64,000 bases of DNA from contig CM041465.1 of NCBI GenBank assembly GCA_023213395.1, positions 29,705,741-29,769,740 of the forward strand, read 5' to 3'. The stretch comes from Cycas panzhihuaensis (lineage: Eukaryota > Cycadophyta). Numbering within the stretch: position 1 is the stretch's first letter; the number at the start of each line of letters is the position of its first letter. The notes beneath the pieces are model-generated. The model did no database searches. It had not been told where the DNA came from and saw only the letters and a list, made by a program, of their open reading frames with translations. The position numbers and the translations under genes are program-made. Positions 47,391-59,346 of this stretch are shown here, in pieces.

Positions 47391-48590
47391 CTTCAAAGAA
47401 GAGAAGATGAATGTGAGCTACTGCTAAGTAATATCTTTTACTTAATGGCATACTGTATAAGTGTTATTTTGATGGAATTCTATTAAGGTGCCTCTCACCC
47501 AATGAATCATTAGTTGCCTTAAGAGAGTTCCATGAAGGAACATGTGGTGGGAACTTTGGAAATCGATTAATGGCCTAACATATTCTTTATATGGGTTATT
47601 ATTAGCCTAGCTTATTCAAAGATGCTCACTCTTATGTTTGAAGGTGCCAGAAATTCTAATCCCATGCCTCTTTGATACACAAACTTGCACAAAAAATGAA
47701 ATCAATAGTTTTACCTTGGCCTTTCTCCCAATGGGGTCTCGATCTCACTAGTTAGATTTTTCTAACATCGTCTAATGGGTATAAATTTATCCTTACTATG
47801 ACTAAATATTTTATCAAGTAGAGTGAAGCTATCCCATTGGTCTTCACTACTAGAAAAATTATTGCTACATTCATATTCTAGCATATCATTTGTAGGTTTA
47901 GCATACCAAATATTATCATTACTGACAACATGACTTCATTCTATAATCCCCATGTTAGTGAGTTATGTAGTAAGTTTCATATCACTCATAGAATATCTAC
48001 CCCTTATAATACTTAAGTGAATGGCCAAGTAGAAGCTTTTAATAAGATCTTAGCCAAGATTCTAGCTAAGATAGTTACTACCTCACATAAGAATTAGCAC
48101 TCTCAGTTATTTTCAACGTTATGGGCCTATAAGACCTCCATTAGGAATGTTACAGGTATAACACTATTTTCCCTTATTTACAATGTCAAAGCCATCCTTC
48201 CATTAGAGGTTGTAATTACTTCCTTACATGTCTTATTAAAGGAGTTTACTAATGACTTGTTTCAAAGGGAAGTGTGCCTTTTGGAACTTAAGAAATTAGA
48301 CGAGACTCACTTACAAGCCTTACCAAATAATGTGGCATCCAAGGCTAGAGTCCAAGTTATACATGATAGATAGCTTAGACCCAGAAAGTCCAACATTAGT
48401 GATAAAGTATTAGAGTTAGAATATTTATATAATAAGCAAAGTAAATTTTCTTCTAAATGCACAAGACCTTTCTTAATAATTGAAGATTTGACTAACAAAG
48501 CTTATCAAATTTTGACATTAGAAGAATTAGAATTTAAAAGGCATGTTAATTCTTAATATTTGAGAAAATTTTATGCTTATCAGCATCTAT
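47391..48590 (+). pseudogene. G2 integrase, DD35E kept
   Basis: The zinc region has REFHEGTCGGNFGNRL (first His kept, second replaced by Asn) and RCQKF.SHA (second Cys replaced by Phe), about 47520-47670. The core has WGLDL (first Asp, about 47743), IITDNMTSFYN (second Asp, 47924-47926) and NGQVEAFNK (Glu, 48032-48034), exactly 35 residues apart. The C-terminal part includes LQALPNNVASKARVQVIHD and YQILTLEELEFKRHVNS (about 48310-48560). Stops at Gln and Trp codons. Confidence 0.88.
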
Positions 48591-49613
48591 TCATTCCCTC
48601 TACAATGAGAATAAACTATGGCTCTCAAGCTTCTTCTTATGCCTAATGAGCAAGAACTATGGGAAAACTCCTATTCTCTCTAATTTCTCCTTGCTTTCAC
48701 TAAGCATTATAGTGCTTTTATGATAGATCCTACTCATAATCATATAAGTCTTTGGCTCTTTCTAGTATCTACACTAATTGTAAGCTTTCCATCACCATAC
48801 TTGGATCTCGTTCTCTTCTCAGTTACGTACTCAAAAGAGAACTTAGGCCCCCAGCCTTATTTTATTTTTATCTTGGAAAGAGAAACATTTTCATCAACTT
48901 TAAGTAGTTAGTCATTGACTCAGATCATATCTTTATTTGCTAGTTTTTTACCTAAGAATTTCCTTTTTGGTCATATATCACCAATTGTTGACTGATTTTC
49001 ATTATCCCTAGTTCTCTCTATTAATCTTTTGGAATAGATACTCATTCTACTACCTTCCCTTCATGTTTAGAGACACTGTGATTTTGATCTCCTCTTTTTC
49101 TATAGTTTGATCTTTAAGGAGGTTGGTCTTTTTATTTTAGACTCTGTTAAAAAAGATAAATCCTTACTGTGCTAAGTAAAAGAGTTTCATAGGTGGATGA
49201 TCATGACCATTTTCCTGTAAAAAAGTGGAAGTATATATATATATATATATATAAAGAAGAAAGAAGTAAAGTAAAGTAAAAATAAGTGAAAGAAAGTTTA
49301 TTATTATCATCCTCTTGTAATTTGGGGTAAGTCATGTGATGGATCTGCCCCAACCTATCTATCTATAGGTTGGGTTTATTTGGATGAGTCATTCAAGATT
49401 TTTGGATCTAGCTGCTTGGGTCCATCATGGCCTCAGTTATAATCAAACCTTGTTTGATACATTATTGTTCCTAATCATAATCATCTTACTGTAATCCTTC
49501 TTCTTTCTTCACTACAGCCAAAAACCTGCATTTATTATCATCTTCTTATTGATTAATTCTCACACCTTCCTTTATTGATCACATAGTCTCCCAACTTTGA
49601 TCCTATTATTCCC
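48591..49613 (+). other. G2 spacer after integrase
   Basis: No domain recognised; an open stretch at 48720-48911 is unremarkable. A TA microsatellite sits at 49232-49253. Confidence 0.4.
49232..49253. repeat. TA microsatellite
   Basis: Eleven TA/AT units in a row inside the G2 3' region. Confidence 0.9.
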
Positions 49614-50014
49614 ATGGCATTGAGTATCTTCACTTATGGGGGTAGTAGGGGAAATCTAGGACCGTCTGCTTCTACTTAGGTGGTTTATGACCAATCATGA
49701 AGTCCCCTTCTTTTTATGGGTCTTTCATACCTAGGAAAACCAATAATGAAACCAAATATTTTACTATTATACGATCCTTATTAGATGTTTTTCACTTTTA
49801 CCTTAGACCTATTACTATATATTCTAACTCTCAATTTGTAGTTTATCAATTGGTTGGGATGTATTAGGTTCACTCCCCATGACTCCTCCTTTTGCATCAT
49901 TAGGCTTCATCATTATTGTCCCTATTTTCTTTGGTTACCATTTAGTATATACATTATTCCCTTAATCTCAAAGATGACACTCTTGTTTCCTTAATCCTTG
50001 ATGATTATTTTGGT
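49614..50014 (+). pseudogene. Separate RNase H frame in the 3' region of G2
   Basis: Starts with an ATG (MALSIFTYGGSRGNLGPS), the first strand of an RNase H fold with the catalytic Asp replaced by Tyr, then VVYDQS. After a one-base shift near 49735 it continues TNNETKYFTIIRSLLDVFHF, RPITIYSNSQFVVYQLVGMY (third acidic site Asn) and LNLKDDTLVSLILDD (the C-terminal helix). It resembles the relic at 5042-5430, which also begins Met-Ala-Leu, so both look like independent Met-started frames and not part of the pol polyprotein. It lies about 1 kb after the integrase. In the Tat elements I know, this domain is usually next to RT-RNase H. Confidence 0.75.
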
Positions 50015-51100
50015 TGACTTCCTTCTTCTTAGTTGGGGGCACCTTCACTCTGGAATGAGTATAAACTACCACTCTGTGACAAGTATAAATTATTAGTTTG
50101 GGAAGATTATAGATCTGAGTAATTTGAAGATTAAGACAATAAGTAAGAGATTGAAATACGGTATTTGAAAGGGATAGACCCACGTAGGAATCTTAGGCCA
50201 TGGAGGATCTTGATAGGGGGCAAGTCCCTAAAAGCCTCTTGCCCCTAGAAGGAGCTAAAGAGGGATCCAGTATACTCAGATAGTTAGTCATTTATTAAGT
50301 GAGATTAGTTTCATTTGGTAAATAACTTATTTTCTTTATGATATATTGTATAAATGTAGGATATATCCTATGTTTATATAATCCATCAAGAGTATGATGT
50401 GAGTTGTATGAGTTTCCTTTTAGGAGATTCATACCACTCCATCTTCTATTTTTATAAACCTATTACCATTTATTTTAGATGGTTTTAAGTTTATAAAAAT
50501 GGAATAAGTAAACCTTTCACCTACTCCCTTTCATCTTTTACCTATTTTCTTTTATTCATCCTTCCTCATAATTTATTTCTTTCCTAAACCGTACACTCTA
50601 GAATGAATATAAACTATCAGATACACAACATGATAAAAATACAAAAGATTATATAACCATAAAAAAAAGAAAAAAAAGTAAAAAATAGAAAAAATCATTA
50701 CATGTTTCTTTGGACAATCACACTAGTGAATATATCCTATGCTCAAATTTAAAATGGGAATAAGAGGAGAAAGTGTTTAGAGACAAGTTTTTATACATAA
50801 ATTTTAAGAGAAAAAGATTAATATATATACATGATAATAAGAAATATAGTATATATGTCACCCAAGTGACTCATGAGACATACTGGAGGCTCACAAAATG
50901 CCTCTCATCTCCCTTGTCTCCCTATACAATATATCATACACTCATCCCTCTAACTCCTGATGAGACCCCTTAAAAGCACCTGGACTTGCCCTCTCCCTCT
51001 TACTTGAAGTCTCTCCATATGGTGGGAGGTGGTGTCATTCCTATTGGACTATAACACTTGTTGATGGAGTATATCTAGATCCTACCTAAGCCAATGTCAT
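50015..51100. other. G2 3' spacer
   Basis: AT-rich; a short A-rich stretch at 50655-50695. No gene supported. A minus-strand open stretch at 49968-50183 overlaps the RNase H end and is judged a by-product. Confidence 0.4.
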
Positions 51101-51346
51101 CATTTATAGGTGTCGTCTCTCATCCTCACCTACCTTGAGCTCTAGCTCTTGCATCTTCAGCTCTACCCTCATGTCTATATAGAGATCTCAAGATCAAAGT
51201 GTATGGCTAAAATACTCGATGTGGTGTTCCAACAGTCTGTGATCTACTACGTTCCATGCAAATGCCTCTTCTGATGCTAGAATATATGGAAAAATCACCT
51301 CCAAATTACTCTAAACCTCTCTCAAGGTCATCGTCTGATAACCTAC
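51100..51346 (-). pseudogene. Possible C-terminal exon of the antisense frame
   Basis: Minus-strand frame with LREV.SNLEVIFPYILASEEAFAWN, LLEHHIEYFSHTL and MRVELKMQELELKVGEDERR, predicted helical with a charged coiled-coil-like end. It is separated from the main antisense frame by a stretch (51347-51448) that begins GTATAT after CAG and ends TTCCTTAG, as a small intron would. Inference only. Confidence 0.4.
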
Positions 51347-51448
51347 CTAAGGAAAACACATAACTCATGACTAGTTCCCTCGAATAGAAAGCTCTTACAA
51401 AATAAAAGTATGACATGATATGAGAAACAAATCAACTAAACAATATAC

Positions 51449-52600
51449 CTGGTGATCCTCTTCTTATTGGCTCTACACCCAGCACCTCTCTTACTAGTGG
51501 TCTCTCTCCTCCATGTGGCTTATAGGGAGCCTCTTGAGTGGCTCTGTTCCTTCCATCTTTGCCCTGCCCATCTATGGATCCTAGCTCCATGCTCTAAATA
51601 GAGCCTCCTCTCCCTTCCATAGGTACTCCACCTCCTCTCTTGATCACTTGATGACTTCCTCATGCTCCCCTACTCGATGAGGCACCTCCTCTGCCTCCTT
51701 GTCCTACCTCTCTACCTCCTATGTTTCCTCCTCTATCTCACCCTCTCCCTCTCCTCTATTTTACCGTAAGAGCCTTCTCTATTACCACCCTCTTTATGGC
51801 ATCCATCTCATCATCACTCCATACTGGGAGCCTAATATATGCATCCTCTATAAGCTACCTCCTTATCATCCTACTAAGGAGAGGACTGTAGGTACAACTT
51901 GTTATGATAGCCAGTCTATTGTAGATCTATGACCTCATATGCCACCTATTCATCCTTGGGTCCATCATCATCATCTCTCCTAGCTCTTCTTTTGGTCTCA
52001 TAAGTGAGACATAATCATATAACGAGTACATTAAGATAGAGCTATATGAAAATCTACCCCTCCTTATCCTCTTGATCCAGGATAACTAGTGATTCATGCT
52101 CTCTACTATGTACTATCCCTAGTTGATCTAGATCCCCTACTTGCACCTCCTCACTACTCTTGTCTACTAAGTTAGAATCCCCATGAAGTTTTAGGTTCTA
52201 GCTATTTTATAGATGATAATTAGGGCAATGATCCTTTGTGCTATTAGGATACCCTCTATTATCTTAATAACCTCCACTGAAATCCCATGTTGGTCTATCT
52301 GATTAGTAGATCCTATTAGATACTCACTATAGGCTATCTGAGACTCCTCATCTATTACCTAGATAAGTCTGACCCTCTCTTCATGCCAACTAACCCCTAG
52401 GATCCTCCCTACATCTCTTAAAGTAATTTGAATATATTCAATGGCCTGTACTCTGAATGTGTTGCATACTGGAACCCAACAACTGATGAAATAATGTAAC
52501 ATCTCATTCTCCATGATGAGCTAGGTGGATGCACTCACCCATGAGAGGCCACATGCTCTCATTATCCCTCATCCTGCCTCATCTAACTAACAACGATCTC
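51449..52600 (-). pseudogene. Antisense frame with plant-mobile-domain-like pattern
   Basis: On the minus strand one frame stays coherent for about 380 codons with no frameshift; stops are nearly all at codons one transition away from Gln, Trp or Arg. It contains ACGLSWVSAS, then MENEMLHYFISCWVPVCNTF (ATG at 52514) and ITLRDVGRILGVSW: Trp-x-Pro, then Thr-Phe, then Ile-Thr-Leu-x-Asp-Val-x-x-Ile-Leu-Gly, the signature of the plant mobile domain (PMD). The C-terminal third is RG- and G-rich (RRGRG, DRGGNIGGREV, GRGGASSSRG), suggestive of nucleic-acid binding. Antisense extra frames with PMD-type proteins are known in Athila/Tat elements. The function is not known. Confidence 0.75.
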
Positions 52601-53384
52601 CTCAATAGCCATTCCCTCATTCTCTTGCATCCCTGCTCTCTCTAGGGCTTGCATCATATCATTTATAACCTGTTAGTTTAAAAATTCTTTATCTTTTAAA
52701 GTTTGGTTGATTAAAGGTCTAAAAGCATGGCTAAGTAACTAAAAATATGATTTCACAAGTGAAAAATATGAATTCACAATAAAAAAATATAACTTCTTCT
52801 AATAGTCCCAAATTCTAAAGTCATGTTTTTCATTGATTGATTATGTTTTGTATTTATTAATCATGTTTTTAGTGCAATGACCATGGTTTTCATACTGTCA
52901 CTACATTTTTCATTCAAAAATTAAAAAATAAAAAACATAGTATTGACTCATTAAGTATCTAGCTCTTTACTACATCGTGTTGATGAAGATCCTCTAGGGC
53001 CAATCACCCATCAGAAATAGCTCTTGATTGCTTCAGAATCTAAGAAAATAGCCTATGGGTATCTCATTTTCTCCTCCTCCCTCATGTAAAAATGAAATCC
53101 TTTTTCATCCATTTTCTTATATATAGGGAGGGATTTTTCTTAATTTTCCTTGGTATAATCTTCAACCATGGGATCTATTAAACCAATATATTCCTTTTAA
53201 ACCATTGTTCTCACCAAAATCACCTGTAAATACTAAAAACTATATGTAATTACTTTGATAAAGGTAAATTATTGTTTTGATATATAATTATGATCATTAG
53301 AGCTCATTTTCCCTTTTGAAGATATGATCTATCACCCAAATTCTACCCTATATATTAATTTTTGATGTTTATCTCCAAAGGAAC
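52601..53384. other. G2 3' spacer upstream of tandem arrays
   Basis: AT-rich with no frame of interest. The upstream limit of the antisense frame is unclear and may extend slightly into it. Confidence 0.4.
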
Positions 53385-53890
53385 AAAACTCTGAACCTTC
53401 TTTTGCCTCTTAAAGAGTCTAAACTATGACAAGAATAAAACTCCAAGCCTTCTTTTGCCTCTTAAAGAGTCTAAATTTGATAAGAACAAAACTATGAGCC
53501 TTCTTTTGCCTATTAATGAGTCTAAACTATGATAGGAACATAACTTTGAATCTTCTTTTACTTGTTAATGAGCCTAAACTATGATAAGCCAACACGCTAA
53601 ACCTTCTTCCACATGTTAATGAGCTAAAACTATGATAGGATATACACTCTAAGCCTTCTTCCACCTATTAATGAGCTAAAACTTTGATAGGATCTATGCT
53701 TTAAGGCCCTTCTACCTATTAATAAGCCTAAACTATGACAGGGCAACCTTTGAAAAATGATTGTTAATGAGGCTAAACTATGATAGTCGACCTCCAAAAT
53801 CCCTCACCTTATTAATGAGGCTAATCTATGATGGGTTTACTTCGAAAAATCACCTATTAATGAGCTTACAAACTATGGTAGTTTATCCTT
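53385..53890 (+). repeat. 52-bp tandem array in G2
   Basis: About 10 copies. The word CCTTCTT recurs at 53396, 53448, 53499, 53551, 53602, 53654 and 53708 (51 to 54 bases apart); each unit also has TTAATGAG..TAAACTATGATAGG. The last copies are shortened to about 44-50 bases. Confidence 0.92.
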
Positions 53891-53959
53891 TTTACTCTAA
53901 CAGAAAGACTTCCCTCTGATGCATTATTAAAGAGAGATAAACTATAACCAATTATACAT

Positions 53960-54330
53960 TAGAGTCCTATCTAGTTTATGGGCATTTGGTGGTGAAGTTT
54001 CATCTAATTTATGGGCATGTTATTTGGTAATGAAGTCCCATCCAGTTTATGGGCACTAGGTAGGTATTTGGTGACATTAAGTGCCTAGTCCTTTTAGGTA
54101 AAAGGTGAATGTAGTGGCATTTTGGTGATAGATACCCAATCCTTTTAGGTAGATTTTTTATGTTGATGAATACCCAATATTTTTGGGTAGGTTTTTAGTG
54201 ATGTCAAATGCCTAATCCTTTTTGGGTAGATTCATGTAAATTAGATGCCCAACCCTTTTAGGCAAAAAGTGTGAATAATGGCCCTTTTAGAGTTAGGAAC
54301 CCAGTCCTTTTGGGTAGACTTGCTAGTAGG
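53960..54330 (+). repeat. Second tandem array in G2, 33-52-bp spacing
   Basis: AGTTTATGGGCAT recurs at 53973, 54006 and 54044; then the word CCCAATCCTTTTGGGTAGA and variants recur at about 54083, 54134, 54172, 54210, 54247 and 54299. Confidence 0.85.
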
Positions 54331-54506
54331 AGTTTCTTTTAGTCCTGTTATCATGTGGATTTTATTTTAGGTCATACCATAGAGTTACGTTGCCCTATCA
54401 TTCATACAATTGATTTGGTTCCTATCACCCTGACTATGATAATGATCACTTGTATTATTGCCACCTCTCACCATCCTATCTCTTCTTAGAATAGGGGCTT
54501 CAAGTG

Positions 54507-54519
54507 TTAAGGGGGGAAA
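54507..54519 (+). other. Polypurine tract of G2
   Basis: TTAAGGGGGGAAA directly before the 3' LTR start. Confidence 0.85.
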
Positions 54520-56928
54520 ATTTTCACCAAAACCTAGCCCTTGATTGGTATTTGGTTTGTGGTTACAAGACTTTGATGTGCTTGTTCTATGGTTTCATGG
54601 AAAAATAAAAGATGTACTTGTTTGATTATGATTAGGCCATGTTTTAATGAAGGAATGTATGAATTTGGTTTAATGATTTATGATGAAAGATGACATGACT
54701 TGTATTTTTACTATCATCTACTGATGACTGAGACTATGACACTAAAATTTTTCTTCATGTCCAATTTTACTTAATGCCTCCTTTAAGACATATTATTTTT
54801 ATATTTTTGTCCTTGATTTCAACCAACTTTATCATTTCTTATTATTTTTAGGTTTGTATTTAGCATTTTCACCTTATTCTGGGCCTATTTATTCATTTAT
54901 AAAGTTATTTATATTTTAATTTCTATTTAATAATAAATTTTTTTTTTTTTTTTTTGAATAAAGTTTTACCTCCACATTTGTAATATTTTTGGATCTATCA
55001 AAAATATGACCGATCACATTTTTAGTGTAAAGTCACATTTTTGTAAGTTGAAAAACGTGACCAGTCATATTTTTTACTATCATGCATGCAATACACAACT
55101 AGCACACTAGAATTTTATATGCTGCCACCTAGATTTTATGGGATTTGATTTCTTCGATGCCCAGGAATGATGTCAAGGGTTTTGTAATTCATTTTTTATG
55201 ATTTAATAGTGATTTTGCTCAAGTTTGTATTAGATTTTTTGAGTTTTCTTAGAGATTTTGAAGACTATTATTGTTGTCACTAAAATTTAGACTTTAAAGA
55301 GACTTGTGGGTGAAATCATAGAAGACTTTTAATGATGTGACTTTGTGATTTGCTAATATTTAAATGTTGATGGTCTAAGCTTCCTTATTGTGGACTTTTA
55401 TCAAAGTTTCATGTTTCAAACTTCTTCTAATTGAGTAAGATCTTTGATATTAAGTTTCTACCTCATCTCATAATATTTTAAAGGTGTTTTTTACTTAGAA
55501 ATTTCTCTTTTCTTTAGATAATTATTGTATTGTCTTATACTCACTTTGGCCTTTAAAATACTTGCTAAAAGGTCAGCCCTTTTTGGGGTTCCTTAAGGGT
55601 TAGACTAGGGTGGGGTATGGTCATCTCTCCACTACTTATCTAGCCATCTCTTCCTATTCTTCTATAGTAGTTTATATTTTTGACATTATTTGACTATGGT
55701 TTATCCTTTTTATTTGGTTGGTTTTCTCCCTTGGTTTGTTTTAAGGGAAAGCATTGGAAAACATTGATCAACTAGAAGTAAAATTACCATTTTGAGGTAT
55801 TCATTTACAATAGGAAAAAAGTTTCAATTTTATAATATTATGATTTGTTTGGTTTCACTCTTAAGTTTACCTCTTTTGTTCTTCAAAAGAAAAGTTAAAA
55901 GTATTGAATATTAAATATATGTCTAATTTTTTAGTTTGTTAAAGGCTCAAGGATCCTTTTGGAGTCTTTATTACTCCAATAGTGATAGAGACTTTGAAGC
56001 TAGTTTCTTGTCTGAAAGTTATGGTTTAAATTTATTGATTGCATGTGATCTTATAGGTCTAAAAGATCATTTAAAATAGTACTAACATCTTCTTCGAATC
56101 TCTTCCTTTTTTGCATGATACATTATCCTTTTAAAGAATCAATTGCATGCATATAAAGTGACATTTATCAAATAGCATTGCATGTCATTGATTTCTTTAG
56201 AAAGTTTGCACAAACAATTATATTGCATATATTATATCTCTTAAAAATATCTTTCCATTCATTGTAAGGTGCATAAGTCATGTGTAGAAGAATAATTTCA
56301 CATTTGCATTTGCATCTTTCATTTTCTTTAAAGAAAAAGGAAAAAAACATAAAAAGTTTGCATGCACCTACTTGTAATTTTTCTTTGTTTATTAATTGAA
56401 AGTAAAGTAGTCCTTTTAATACACTTTATTTTGCTTTGTTAAAGAAACAAACAAGAAAAGAAAATTGCAAAAAAATGAAATATAAAAAAAAAAAAGGAGA
56501 ACAAAATTGAAAGAAAATTAAGGACAAGAAACAAGAAAAAGGAGGAAAGTAATAAGAATAACTTTTCCATTTGCTTACCCTTTCCTACATCCCAATGGAA
56601 CCTAAAAGGTTGAAAAGATCATTTGAAAGGAGTCCTTAGGAAGGATATTGAAAATACTATTAGTGTAGTTCTGAATCTAGAACTCCTTTACCTAATTTTA
56701 TAGGTTAGTGGATTCTACTACCCCCCTTTCACATCCATGCCTTTCATCATATTTTACATTCACGCTTCATTAGATAGCATAACTAGGCGAAGACCCCTTC
56801 TTAGGAGTTAGGCAAAGGTGGTCCCTTAGGACTACCTAAAATTCATATCTCTCACTTTTAATCGAGATAAATACAATACCTTAACAACCAAGGGATATCT
56901 AGTTTAGGTCCTTCCAAGAATACAACTA
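54520..56928 (+). repeat. 3' LTR of G2
   Basis: Aligns with 38758-41168; first bases ATTTTCACCAAAACC, last TACAACTA. Contains an 18-T run near 54938. Differences from the 5' copy are mostly transitions. Confidence 0.93.
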
Positions 56929-56933
56929 TATCT
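56929..56933. repeat. Target-site duplication of G2, right
   Basis: TATCT, identical to 38753-38757. Confidence 0.9.
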
Positions 56934-59197
56934 TAGCCACCTAAATTATCTCATGGAGTGATTACATCTAAATTCAAGTCTATTTTTGGCCTTTAGAGTT
57001 TATTGTTTATTATAATTGTTGAATATTTGCTTGCATCACATCATCTTAATAAAATTTGATCAAAAGCCAAAGTCATCAAGCACTACCTTGTTCTATTTTA
57101 TCATATATAGGATATCTTGATGATTCTTTACATGTGGACCTTGTAAATCTTTGTATCTATCTATCTACGCCATATCCTACATTTACATTCCATCCATGAA
57201 GTATTGTCTCTTCCATCTAGTCTACACACCTTGTATTTTTGTCAACCCAATATACAAATCGATATATATTGAGTGCTAAATAACACAGATCCCCCTCTTG
57301 CTTCTCCTTTTAGAGGATGACACTATTTTAGTGTAATTGCGCTACATTTTATAACTCTCAATTGTGCATTAGATGAATCTCTGAATACCATTATCCCAAT
57401 TGATTTTTCTCATATTATTATTATTTTTTTTCATACGATTGGAGGCAAATAACTTTGATCTATAATTTAACTATGAATAAGTTTGGTTATTAAGAGTATA
57501 AATTACCATGGCTAATAATTCTAAAGACCAAAAGTACTCCTTTTTCCATGGTCCATTTTAGTGATATGCTTCCTTCATCTAGAGGACACTAACTAATAGA
57601 TCGTTTAGGTCCAGCCAACATCAAAATAGATTAAGAGCTAGTGATCTACTGCACATTCATTCACCAAGTTACAATGTTAATCACAATTATGTTTTTACCT
57701 CTTTTTTACATCATTAGTTTCTTTAGTAAAGTGACTGTTCATCTTGCATATCACATACTTATATTTTTTTTTATTATTAGGATGTTTATCTCCTTATATA
57801 TTAGCATCTTTGTTAAAGATATAAATGTCTATCTATATATTTATCATTGTTCTTTCTTAGAGTTGAGTTCTCCTTTCTTCTGTGTGTCAAGGTATTAAGT
57901 CACTAGGTTAGGGCATTTTCTGGGAGCTCACATTAGTGGAATCACCTAGAAAAGATCATTGTGTATCTAGTTCAGTGACACCCTCACGTCACCCTAATAA
58001 TATTTATATATCCTTGTGCATTTATATTGATTCTATATCATTTTAGTTCCAAGAAAGTTTGTATCTTTCCTAAATAGTATTATTTATTTGATCTCTAAGT
58101 TAAAGATTGCATTGAGTGAGGAGGTCTCTCCACCCAATTACAGTCACTACTTTATAATTCTTTAATAGAGCCATATGGTTACCTTATCATCACATGATTT
58201 TAAATATGTACATATGTAGAGGCATTGTTGCTTAGCCACTGGTTGTGTTAAAGCACTTATCTACACATCAACACCCCATAAATTAGGAAGCAAATCAACT
58301 CTACATTGGGTAGGAATTATCTTCAATATTATTTTAGCAATGTAAGAAGAAGTCAACCATCTACAACTATCATCTATATCAGGCATTTATACTAAGTTTG
58401 GTTTCTTTACTATATGTTATTGTTAATATTACTATCTAACCATATATATCATTACTCTTTATTATGATAATAACATCACATGTTTGAAGGTCATATTATG
58501 GAGAAAAATAACCAAATAGTTATGTTTAAAAAGGGCTTAATTATATTTTTAAGAAGCTTCATTAAATTTTAGTACCTATAATTGCTTCAACTAGTATATC
58601 TATCATATATAGGGTCCATTTTAGATTTGTCAACTCCAAATCATTCTATATTTCCACCTACATGAAATGAGTAATCACACAACTATGTTAGGTTTACATT
58701 TGACAATTAATTTAATGACTGAAATTTGTTAAAGTTTTTCTTTATAGTTTATGTGCTAAAGGGATATTTATTATTTTTGACCTACTTATACTTTTTAAAG
58801 TATATATTAGTTATAGAAAGTTATAATCAAGTATCATTTAAAGTATTAGATTCATATTTTGATCCTTTATTGAATGAATAATATTTTAAATGCTTCTGAA
58901 ATTATTTGATGTAATATTTGTATGGTTAAAGTTTATGCTAGTTTATGGGCTTCCTACGAGTTGACCCTTGAATAAACCTAATAAAACTTTAGCTTGTAAT
59001 CACCATTAATACAAAATTCCTACTTTGGAGGAGGTTAACCCCCAATTGGGGCACTTTTACATGTCTCAAAGTTAAAGGGAGTATAGTTTTCCTTATGTCT
59101 TTTGAGTGCCTTTATTACCTTATTCAAGTACATTTTAGTATTTTATTCAACCACTTTACTTTCTTAAAGTAGTTTATTTAAAGGTAATTTCTTCATC
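56934..59197. other. AT-rich sequence right of G2
   Basis: Continuation of the sequence into which G2 inserted (left part at 33983-38757). No supported gene; the open stretch 57641-57898 encodes only a hydrophobic, Phe/Ile-rich peptide typical of AT-rich DNA. Confidence 0.4.
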
Positions 59198-59346
59198 ATG
59201 GCTTTCATCATAAGCAATGTAATGGTATCTAAATTTAATGGTACTAATTTTTTGAATTGGAATCTAGAGGCATACCTTTGGGTGGTCACTAAGCACAGGG
59301 ATATCAAACCTACACTATCACTAAATGAGGGGCTTAAAGGTCCTTA
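59198..59346 (+). pseudogene. gag: Copia gag N-terminal fragment
   Basis: MAFIISNVMVSKFNGTNFLN, then WNLEAYLWVVTKHRDI: the N-terminal copia gag pattern (FNG.NF..W). The frame stops after about 50 codons. Further right there is Lys/Arg-rich sequence (about 59540-59700) but no clear gag core. It could be the gag of E4 after its interruption by G2, but this is not shown. Confidence 0.6.

Larger units (their letters stand above)
38758..56928 (+). mobile_element. Giant Ty3/gypsy element G2, complete, 18.2 kb
   Basis: Two LTRs of about 2.4 kb (38758-41168 and 54520-56928) in direct orientation, a perfect TATCT target duplication, a polypurine tract before the 3' LTR, and gag, protease, RT, RNase H and integrase in gypsy order. 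Between integrase and the 3' LTR are about 6 kb holding a separate RNase H frame (sense), a plant-mobile-domain-like frame (antisense) and two tandem arrays. This layout fits the Athila/Tat group of plant gypsy elements, known for large size, extra frames and tandem repeats in the 3' region. Stops occur throughout, so it is inactive. Confidence 0.93.

Noticed and set aside
51699-51932. Plus-strand open stretch of 77 codons
   Set aside because: It is the opposite-strand shadow of the antisense PMD-like frame, which explains its Ser/Pro/Tyr-rich content.
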